Part shown: piece by piece, positions 7,323 through 14,111 of the stretch | Position numbering within the stretch: position 1 is the first letter of the stretch | Layout of the letters: the number at the start of each line of letters is the position of its first letter | Assembly (NCBI GenBank): GCA_900771185.1 | Contig: CAAGND010000253.1 | Span: forward strand, 1-31,548 | Source: Clostridia bacterium | GTDB lineage: Bacteria > Bacillota > Clostridia > Oscillospirales > Acutalibacteraceae | Length of the DNA: 31,548 bases | Direction of reading: 5' to 3' | The notes under the pieces: model-generated | Told to the model about the DNA's origin: nothing | What the model saw: the letters and a program-made list of their open reading frames with translations, nothing else | Database searches by the model: none | Position numbers and translations under genes: made by a program

Positions 7323-7895
7323 GTGGAAGAGAAAGTGAAGCTCCCGATTGCTGAAAACGGATATGATATTGCGGCAGCGGACGCTTATATAGAGATGCTC
7401 CAAACTGAGTACAGACGCGTCTGTGAGTGGGGGGCGTCCCTTGAGGCGCGTGTAGCGGCGCTTGAGAGCGGGGCAGCAGGCTCGGAGGAGACGGAGAATC
7501 TCAGAGCACAGAACCGCAGCCTTTATAACAACTGCGTGGCATTTGCAAAGCATATCAAGAGGCTTGAAAAGCTCAGGGACGAGCAGGGCAAATTTATAGC
7601 CGATGAGCTTTCGGAGACCGAGAACAAGAAGCGCGCGCTTGAACAGGAGATTGCCGCGCTGGAGGAAAAACGCAGCTTTCTTGAGGTCAGCAATGAGTCC
7701 GCCAAGGGTCAGGCCGAAGCGATAGTCAAAGCCGCAAGGGATCAGGCAGAGAAAACCGTCTCCGGAGCGAACGGGGAGGCGGTGCAGATAATCGAGGAGG
7801 CGAAGCGGCAGGCAGATGAGCTGCTGCGGGAGCGCAAGGCAAAAATATCCGAGGCTTTCGCGCGGCTTAACGATATCATGCCGGAAAATGAATAG
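7323..7895 (+). CDS. DivIVA-like coiled-coil protein
   Basis: A 190-residue, mostly charged helical protein. The N-terminal ENGYDIAAADAYIEMLQTEY matches the start of DivIVA/GpsB-type domains (a Gly-Tyr-Asp turn followed by a helix ending in an acidic-aromatic pair). From about residue 40 to the end, heptad-like Glu/Lys/Ala/Leu repeats indicate a long coiled coil. DivIVA-family proteins bind curved membrane at poles or septa and scaffold cell-division or wall factors. The start is GTG 7323 with AAAGGA upstream. It lies 22 bases after the membrane-anchored phosphoesterase, in the same transcript, and just before a strong terminator. A link to division or envelope biology is inference. Confidence 0.75.
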   Translation: MEEKVKLPIAENGYDIAAADAYIEMLQTEYRRVCEWGASLEARVAALESGAAGSEETENLRAQNRSLYNNCVAFAKHIKRLEKLRDEQGKFIADELSETENKKRALEQEIAALEEKRSFLEVSNESAKGQAEAIVKAARDQAEKTVSGANGEAVQIIEEAKRQADELLRERKAKISEAFARLNDIMPENE

Positions 7896-7901
7896 AACAG
7901 A

Positions 7902-7936
7902 ACCCGCTGAAGCGTCCGGCTTCGGCGGGTGTTTTA
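7902..7936 (+). terminator. Rho-independent terminator after the DivIVA-like gene
   Basis: A 12-bp GC-rich stem pairs 7902-7913 with 7919-7930 with one G-T wobble. The loop is 5 bases, and GTGTTTTATCT follows. It ends the 4917-7895 unit. Confidence 0.87.
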
Positions 7937-7976
7937 TCTATGAGTCATATTTTATTCAACGGAATCGGCAAACGTG

Positions 7977-8258
7977 TTATCCTGTATAAGCTTCAATCAT
8001 TTTCTGAAGTTCCTCATCGCCCTGAATCGTTATCCCGTTGATAAGGCGCTCATGCTCATCGGGCGGAAGCGAGTTTGTGAAAATATCAAACACCTCATCA
8101 GGCGTGTTTGCGCCCTCACGGAAAACCGCAACTTTGCCGTTGTAGTCGCGCATTATATATTCCGTGTCCGTCGAGCCGGGAAGGGCGGCGGTTGTCAGCA
8201 GAAAGGCAAGGGAAAACGCCCCTGCGACAGCGGTAAATAATCGTATTACCTGTTTCAT
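7977..8258 (-). CDS. Small exported or anchored protein, BofC C-terminal-like
   Basis: A 93-residue protein. Residues about 5-28 are a hydrophobic signal or anchor segment (VAGAFSLAFLLTTAALPG). The rest is a small soluble domain starting at YIMRDYNGKVAVFREG, a pattern I associate with the BofC C-terminal domain found in many short Clostridia proteins, followed by SLPPDEHERLINGI and an acidic-helical end. BofC itself modulates sporulation signalling in Bacillus, but that role should not be transferred on this similarity alone. The start is ATG 8258 with GGAGTG upstream on the minus strand. It is a single gene between two plus-strand units. Confidence 0.68.
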   Translation of the reverse strand: MKQVIRLFTAVAGAFSLAFLLTTAALPGSTDTEYIMRDYNGKVAVFREGANTPDEVFDIFTNSLPPDEHERLINGITIQGDEELQKMIEAYTG

Positions 8259-8489
8259 TTTTTCACTCCGTTTTTCAGCATCTTATATTGCCTGAATTTT
8301 TCAATTTGTTATATTTTTATTTTAAGAAATTATATTTTTCGCCGTCCAATGATACTTTTTTCTCATCTTTTCAACGGTGATTATTGACTGCTTTGAGAAA
8401 AATATGCAGGTGATGTCGGCACGGCGGCATATAAGTGCCATAAAAAGCTGTTATTATTTGAAATTAGACTAAATATTTTGCTAAAACTG

Positions 8490-8498
8490 TGTTATAAT
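8490..8498 (+). promoter_or_regulatory. Extended -10 promoter of the PBP-pyr run
   Basis: TG at 8490-8491, one base, then TATAAT at 8493-8498: a full extended -10. No convincing -35 lies at the normal distance. It is about 45 bases ahead of the PBP start codon. I see no PyrR-type attenuator or leader terminator between it and 8543. Confidence 0.6.
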
Positions 8499-8542
8499 TA
8501 TGCTCTGATATTGTTATCATCTTTCAAAAGGAGGCGCATCAG

Positions 8543-10798
8543 ATGAACAATAACTCCCGAGGCGCAAAAAGAAGCACGGGCGGAAAAAATGCGCACACTG
8601 CGAAGAATAAAAATAAAAAGACCGGCAAGTACGGCAGAACGGTTTTTGTCGTGCTCATGTGTTTGCTGGTTGTTATTATGCTTGTCGCTGCAATAGTGGG
8701 AGGCTATGTTGTCGTTAACATCATCTCCTTCGCTCACGGAGAGCCGGCGATAGACCTTGAGGACTATAAGATGAACCAGAATCAGACGTCCTTTATCTAT
8801 GCCTATGACAAGGACGGCAAGACGGTTGAGATAGCAAAACTCCACGGCGAGGAAAACCGTGTCTGGGTGGATTCCGAGGATATGCCGCAGCACCTCAAGG
8901 ACGCCTTTGTCTGTTTGGAGGACAAGCGCTTCGAAAAGCATCACGGAGTTGACTGGCTGCGCACTTTCGGTGCACTCACCGGCCTTTCGGACGGCGGCGG
9001 TTCAACCATCACGCAGCAGCTCATCAAGAACCTCACCAACGACAAGGAGGTCACCTTTGTCCGCAAATTCAAGGAGATTGAGCGCGCGCTGAATCTTGAA
9101 AACAACTATGATAAGGATACTATCCTCGAGGCTTATCTCAACACGCTGTATCTCGGAAGCGGATGCTACGGCGTTCAGACCGCGAGCGAGACATATTTCG
9201 GCAAGGACGTCAGTGAACTTAATATTGCCGAGAGCGCTTCTCTTGCGGTTATCACAAAGGCGCCGACAAAGTATAATCCTCTCCTCAATCCCGATGAGAA
9301 CAAGCGCCGTCAGGAGCTCTGCCTTAAATATATGCTTGAGGAAAAGGCTATAACCAAGGAGGAGTATGAAGAGGCGGTCGCTTATAAGCTTGTTTTCACC
9401 AACAGCGAGGGTTATGTCGCTGATAATGATGAAAATGAAAAGAAGACAGAGAAGACCGAAGAGTATCAGGACTTCTATGTGGATTACGTCATAAAGACCG
9501 TCCGCAACGATCTGATGAAAAAATACGGATATACCGCGCGTCAGGCGATGGACAAGATTAACTACGGCGGACTGAAAATTTACGCCGCGGTCGACCCCGA
9601 TGTGCAGGCGGTGCTCAATAAGGTATATACCGAGCGAATAGCTTTCCCGAAAGAGAAGGACACCGAGGAGAGACCTGCGGTGCAGTCGGCGGCAACGGTT
9701 ATGGATTATGAGGGCAGGATAGTCGGCATTGTCGGCGAAGCGGGAGAAAAGAGCGGAAACCTCTGCCTTAACAGAGCGTCCGAATCCCCGAGGCAGCCCG
9801 GCTCCTCAATAAAGCCGCTTTCGACTTACTCCATGGCTATCGAAAAGAACTATGTCAACTGGTCAACGATGATTCTCAACTACGCCATAGTGTATCAGGG
9901 CGAGCTTTGGCCGCAAAATGCTGACGGCACCAAGGGCACAAAGACTGATATAACCGTTCAGTATGCGATACAGCGCTCCTTCAACACCGTCCCGGCGAGA
10001 ATAATCACACAGATGCTCGGTGTTGACGAAGCATATGAATATATGAAAAAGACCTTCCATCTGACAACTCTTGACGATGAAAGCGATAAAAATATTGCTC
10101 CCCTTGCAACAGGAGCGCTCACAAACGGAGTCACTACCGTGGAAATGGCGGCGGCGTATGCTGTTTTCGGCAACAACGGAAAGTATTACGAGCCGTATTG
10201 CTATTATAAAGTCACCAACAGCTCAGGGTCTGAGGTTTTGCTTGAAACCAAGTCCGAGCCGGAGCGTGTGATGAGCGAGGACAGCGCCGAGGTCATGCGT
10301 GAGCTGCTCAAGACCGTTTCCACAAGCAGCTTCGGAACAGGCTCCAATGTCCGCCGTTTTGAACTGATGTCAAAAACAGGTACTACCACCGATGAAAAGG
10401 ATAGCTGGATAGCGGGCGGCACGCCTTACTATGTGTGCGCGGTATGGCTCGGCTATGATAAGCCAAAGGTGGTCCCGTTCGCTTACAGCCCCGCGGGCAG
10501 AGTGTATATCGAGCTGCTCGATCGAATCCATGAAGGGCTTGAGAAAAAAGAGTTCCCGAAGTCCGGCAAGGTTGTTGAAAAGGAATATTGCAAAAAGACC
10601 GGACTTCTGGCTACCGACGCCTGTAAAGAGAAAGCCAAAGGATATTACAAGATAAGCGCGCTCCCCGCACAGTGTACGGAATGCGCGTCTCCTGCCGCCG
10701 CGGCAGAGGGAGTAATCAGCGGAGTCGGGGAGGCAGTAAGCAATATTTTTGAGGCTATTCTGCCGAATAGTCCGAATAATGACGATTCGGAGGATTAA
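8543..10798 (+). CDS. Class A penicillin-binding protein (PBP1A family transglycosylase/transpeptidase)
   Basis: A 751-residue bifunctional cell-wall synthase. A basic cytoplasmic tail (1-31) is followed by one membrane segment (about 33-60). The GT51 glycosyltransferase domain spans about 95-260: E126 in LEDKRF is the catalytic acid block, then GGSTITQQLIKN at 152-163, RKFKEIE at 174-180, and LEAYLNTLYLGSG at 195-207. The transpeptidase domain spans about 350-670: S421-S-I-K424 is the SxxK nucleophile motif, S479-F-N481 the SxN motif and K611-T-G-T the KTG motif. The Cys-rich C-terminal tail (683-713) is likely extracellular. It polymerises and cross-links peptidoglycan at the outer membrane face. 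AAAGGAGG precedes ATG 8543. pyrC begins 5 bases past the stop, so the pyrimidine genes are read through from here. Confidence 0.95.
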   Translation: MNNNSRGAKRSTGGKNAHTAKNKNKKTGKYGRTVFVVLMCLLVVIMLVAAIVGGYVVVNIISFAHGEPAIDLEDYKMNQNQTSFIYAYDKDGKTVEIAKLHGEENRVWVDSEDMPQHLKDAFVCLEDKRFEKHHGVDWLRTFGALTGLSDGGGSTITQQLIKNLTNDKEVTFVRKFKEIERALNLENNYDKDTILEAYLNTLYLGSGCYGVQTASETYFGKDVSELNIAESASLAVITKAPTKYNPLLNPDENKRRQELCLKYMLEEKAITKEEYEEAVAYKLVFTNSEGYVADNDENEKKTEKTEEYQDFYVDYVIKTVRNDLMKKYGYTARQAMDKINYGGLKIYAAVDPDVQAVLNKVYTERIAFPKEKDTEERPAVQSAATVMDYEGRIVGIVGEAGEKSGNLCLNRASESPRQPGSSIKPLSTYSMAIEKNYVNWSTMILNYAIVYQGELWPQNADGTKGTKTDITVQYAIQRSFNTVPARIITQMLGVDEAYEYMKKTFHLTTLDDESDKNIAPLATGALTNGVTTVEMAAAYAVFGNNGKYYEPYCYYKVTNSSGSEVLLETKSEPERVMSEDSAEVMRELLKTVSTSSFGTGSNVRRFELMSKTGTTTDEKDSWIAGGTPYYVCAVWLGYDKPKVVPFAYSPAGRVYIELLDRIHEGLEKKEFPKSGKVVEKEYCKKTGLLATDACKEKAKGYYKISALPAQCTECASPAAAAEGVISGVGEAVSNIFEAILPNSPNNDDSED

Positions 10799-10803
10799 CC
10801 TTT

Positions 10804-12072
10804 ATGTCTGACCGGCTTTTAATTAAGAATGCACACATAATCGGAGCGTGTGAGCCTTTCGATGGAAATATTCTTGTCCGTGACGGCAAAATTGCCGCCG
10901 TCGGAGCCGTCAACGATGACGGTTCCTGTGAGGTGATAGACGCATCAGGTCTTGTCGCCGCTCCGGGTCTTATAGACTTGCACGTCCACCTCAGAGATCC
11001 CGGGCTTACCTATAAGGAGGACATTGTCTCAGGCTGCAGGGCGGCTGCGGCGGGCGGCGTCACAGGCGTTGCCGCAATGCCCAACACAAAGCCGGCAACG
11101 GACAGCACGGAGGTATTGAAATATATTTTGGAGAAGGCGGAGGACGCCGATGCAAAGGTCTATCCCGTTGCCGCGGCAACGGAGGGGCTTCGCGGTGAAA
11201 AGCTCAATGACTTTGAAGCGCTCAGTGCGGCGGGCGCGTGTGCCTTTTCCGATGACGGAGAACCTGTCAAAACCGCACCCCTGCTGCTTCGTGCACTTGA
11301 AGACGCAAAGAGGTGCGGCAAGCCGTTTCTTGCGCACTGCGAGGAAAAATCTCTCGCGGCGGGCGGACTGATGAATGAGGGCAAAATTTCAGAGCAGCTC
11401 AAAGTCCAAGGAATCCCGGCGGCAGCTGAGGATATAGGAACCGCAAGGGAACTGGCGGCGGCTCTCTCAACAGGGACGAGAGTGCATATATGCCACGTCA
11501 GCACCGCGTCAAGCGTCAAACTCATCAGAGCGGCAAAAGAGGCCGGAGCCGATGTCACTGCGGAAACCTGCCCGCATTATTTTGCCTTGACGGAGGAAAA
11601 GCTTCTGTCGCGCGATGCGGACTTTCGCATGAATCCTCCGCTGAGAACCGAGGAGGACAGACTTGCGGTTATACAGGGCATAGCGGACGGTACGATAGAC
11701 GCGATAGCCACCGACCACGCGCCGCACTCACCTGAGGAGAAATGTGATTTTCTCACCGCTCCCAACGGCTCGGTGGGGCTTGAAACCTCGCTTGCGGCCG
11801 GTATAACCTATCTTGTAAATACGGGTGTCATAACCCTTGAAAAGCTCATCTCCATGATGAGCACCGTCCCAGCGGAGATTCTCGGGGTTGAGGGCGGCAT
11901 GCTCGCCGATGGAAGGGCGGCCGATATAGTGCTGTTTTCACCCTCGGAGCGTTGGACGGTCTGCCCTGAAAAGCTTCACGGCAAGTCAAAAAACACCCCG
12001 TTCAAGGGCACGGAGCTTTGCGGACGGGTGAAATATACAATTCTTAACGGCAGAATAGTTTACAGAGATTGA
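10804..12072 (+). CDS. pyrC: Dihydroorotase
   Basis: A 422-residue amidohydrolase that cyclises N-carbamoyl-aspartate to dihydroorotate, the third step of de novo pyrimidine synthesis. H60-V-H62 in DLHVHLRDPG are the first metal ligands, AMPNTKPATD follows at 91-100, and D304 in ATDHAPHSPEE is the catalytic Asp near the C-terminal end of the barrel. FSDDGEP in the middle is also typical of the long (about 420 residue) bacterial class. The ribosome site GGAGG lies inside the last codons of the PBP gene, and only 5 bases separate the two. pyrF follows after 10 bases. Nothing looks abnormal in this enzyme, in contrast to carAB downstream. Confidence 0.95.
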   Translation: MSDRLLIKNAHIIGACEPFDGNILVRDGKIAAVGAVNDDGSCEVIDASGLVAAPGLIDLHVHLRDPGLTYKEDIVSGCRAAAAGGVTGVAAMPNTKPATDSTEVLKYILEKAEDADAKVYPVAAATEGLRGEKLNDFEALSAAGACAFSDDGEPVKTAPLLLRALEDAKRCGKPFLAHCEEKSLAAGGLMNEGKISEQLKVQGIPAAAEDIGTARELAAALSTGTRVHICHVSTASSVKLIRAAKEAGADVTAETCPHYFALTEEKLLSRDADFRMNPPLRTEEDRLAVIQGIADGTIDAIATDHAPHSPEEKCDFLTAPNGSVGLETSLAAGITYLVNTGVITLEKLISMMSTVPAEILGVEGGMLADGRAADIVLFSPSERWTVCPEKLHGKSKNTPFKGTELCGRVKYTILNGRIVYRD

Positions 12073-12082
12073 GGTGCTTTAG

Positions 12083-13000
12083 ATGTCCTTTGACAGATTG
12101 ATTGACTCCATTATTGAAAAAAACAGCCCGGTTGTCGCGGGTCTTGACCCAAAGCTTGAATATATTCCGGATTATATAATCGAACGCGCCCGTGCCGCAC
12201 ACGGCGATACTCTGGAGGCTGCGGCTCAGGCAATTTATGAGTTTAATGTCGGGCTTATAGACGCACTTTACGATGTTGTGCCCGCTGTCAAACCTCAGTG
12301 TGCGTATTATGAGCTTTACGGCTGGCAAGGTGTCCGGGCGCTTAGCATGACAATAGAGTACGCAAAGTCCAAAGGACTTTTTGTGATAACAGACGGCAAA
12401 CGAAACGATATAGGCTCCACAATGGAATGTTACGCCAAGGCACATCTCGGCACGGTCGATGTTTGCGGCACTCAGTGCGTACCGTTCGGAGCTGACGCTC
12501 TGACCGTCAACGGATATCTCGGCAGTGACGGAATCAATCCGCTGCTTGATATATGCGAAAGGGATGACAAAGGAATATTTGTCCTTTGCAAGACCTCAAA
12601 TCCTTCGTCCGGAGAGCTTCAGGACAAGGCGCTCGGAGATGTTCCTCTCTATGCCGCAATGGGAGATATGTGTGAGCAGTGGGGTGCACAGACCGGCAGA
12701 TATGGCTATTCGTGCGTGGGCGCAGTTGTCGGCGCAACCTATCCTGAACAGCTTCGAGAGCTTCGTGAGCGCATGAAAAAGACCTTTTTCCTTGTCCCGG
12801 GTTATGGAGCACAGGGCGGTAAGGCGCAGGATGTGGCTCTTGCGTTTGACAAAAACGGTCTGGGCGCAATAGTCAATTCATCGCGCGCAATAATGTGCGC
12901 TTATAAGAAAGAGGGCTGTGAGCCTTCCGAGTTTGCCGCAGCCGCAAGGCGCGAGGCGCTCAGAATGGCGGCAGAGCTCAACGAATTTATTAAGGCCTGA
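12083..13000 (+). CDS. pyrF: Orotidine-5'-phosphate decarboxylase (long type)
   Basis: A 305-residue OMP decarboxylase of the longer subfamily, carrying out the last step to UMP. D22 in GLDPKLEYIP and the catalytic cluster D104-G-K106-R-N-D109-IG are intact; K106 is the proton donor. KPQCAYYELYG at 70-80 and the VPGYGAQGG phosphate-binding loop near residue 240 also match. It is an (alpha/beta)8 homodimer in the cytosol. It lies 10 bases after pyrC and 23 bases before carA, all with good ribosome sites, so it belongs to the same transcript. Confidence 0.94.
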   Translation: MSFDRLIDSIIEKNSPVVAGLDPKLEYIPDYIIERARAAHGDTLEAAAQAIYEFNVGLIDALYDVVPAVKPQCAYYELYGWQGVRALSMTIEYAKSKGLFVITDGKRNDIGSTMECYAKAHLGTVDVCGTQCVPFGADALTVNGYLGSDGINPLLDICERDDKGIFVLCKTSNPSSGELQDKALGDVPLYAAMGDMCEQWGAQTGRYGYSCVGAVVGATYPEQLRELRERMKKTFFLVPGYGAQGGKAQDVALAFDKNGLGAIVNSSRAIMCAYKKEGCEPSEFAAAARREALRMAAELNEFIKA

Positions 13001-13023
13001 TGGCTTTGTGAGGAGGAGCGGCA

Positions 13024-14109
13024 ATGGCTCAAACCGAAAAGAGAGCTTATCTTGTGCTTGCCGACGGAACCGTTTTCACGGGTGTTTCCATGGGTGCGCA
13101 GGGCGAGAGTATAGGCGAGGTCGTGTATAATACCTGCGCCGATTCATATCAGGAGATTCTGACAGACCCGACTTATTACGGTCAGCTTGTTGCTCAGACA
13201 TATCCGCTTGTCGGCAACAGAGGCATTGACTGTGACGGCGGCAGAATAACCGCTAACGGTTATATAGTCCGTGAGTGGTGCGGAACCCCCGGTCAGGGCG
13301 GCGTCACCCTCGATGAATATCTCAAAGCGAGAGGGATTGTCGGCATAAGCGGCATTGACACCCGCCGCTTGACCAGGAAACTGCGTGACAAGGGCTATTT
13401 CAACGGCGCCATAACCACGGCGCTCGATGATTTTGACGGTCTGCTCCGCCGTATCAAGGAATATTCGGTTCACGGCGCCATCGCGGCGGTCACTGTCGGG
13501 GAAAAGTATGAGTTAAAGCCGGAGAACCCGGTCTATAATGTCGCTGTTCTTGATTTCGGATTTCCTCAGAATATGCTCTCACCGTTTTTGAAGAGAGGAT
13601 GCTCTCTGACCGTTTATCCTGCGGGCACGTCCTGCGCGGAAATAATCGGAGCACATCCCGATGCGATAGTTTTTCCTGACGGTCCGGGCGACCCGGATGA
13701 CGATATTGCGCTCGTTGAGAATATAAAGGAACTGACAAACAGTGGAATACCGCTTATCGGCATCGGTGTCGGCCACCAGATGATGGCGCTCGCGGTCGGA
13801 GGGCATATCCGCAAGATGCCCAAGGGTCACAGAGGCTCAAATCAGCCCGTAAGAATTTCGGGCACCGATAAAATAATGGTCACGGTTCAGAATCACGGCT
13901 ACGATGTTGCCGACGGCAGCATACCGGAGGATGTGGCGCAGGTGACAATGACAAATGTCAATGACGGTTCCGTTGAGGGATTCAGATATTTCGGATTCCC
14001 CGGGCTTTCCGTTCAGTTTGCGCCGAGGGACAGTGACATCTATTCCGACTCCTCGTTTATATACGATGAATTTATAAAGCTTATCAAAGACGGCAAAAGG
14101 GAGGGCTGA
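13024..14109 (+). CDS. carA: CarA-like protein with the glutaminase catalytic triad lost
   Basis: A 361-residue homologue of the carbamoyl-phosphate synthase small subunit, which normally hydrolyses glutamine and passes ammonia to CarB. The N-terminal CarA domain is recognisable (YQEILTDPTYYGQLVAQTYP, TRRLTRKLRDKGY), and the class I amidotransferase domain keeps its scaffold (PDGPGDPDDD, GHRGSNQPV, QNHGY, NDGSVEGFR). The active site does not survive. The nucleophile loop reads GIGVGHQ with Gly248 (codon GGT at 13765) where CarA has Cys in GICLGHQ. The Q[YF]HPE motif reads QFAPRD, so His is Ala333 and Glu is Arg335. All three triad residues are gone and no stop or frameshift is present. Glutaminase activity is therefore not expected. 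The N-terminal NTGMTGYQE block is also altered to NTCADSYQE. Whether it feeds free ammonia, regulates, or is decaying is unknown. Confidence 0.9.
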   Translation: MAQTEKRAYLVLADGTVFTGVSMGAQGESIGEVVYNTCADSYQEILTDPTYYGQLVAQTYPLVGNRGIDCDGGRITANGYIVREWCGTPGQGGVTLDEYLKARGIVGISGIDTRRLTRKLRDKGYFNGAITTALDDFDGLLRRIKEYSVHGAIAAVTVGEKYELKPENPVYNVAVLDFGFPQNMLSPFLKRGCSLTVYPAGTSCAEIIGAHPDAIVFPDGPGDPDDDIALVENIKELTNSGIPLIGIGVGHQMMALAVGGHIRKMPKGHRGSNQPVRISGTDKIMVTVQNHGYDVADGSIPEDVAQVTMTNVNDGSVEGFRYFGFPGLSVQFAPRDSDIYSDSSFIYDEFIKLIKDGKREG

Positions 14110-14111
14110 AA

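Noticed and set aside
8499..8542. PyrR-type attenuator or anti-terminator in the leader of the PBP-pyr run
   Set aside because: The leader is about 40 bases with no hairpin followed by a T tract.
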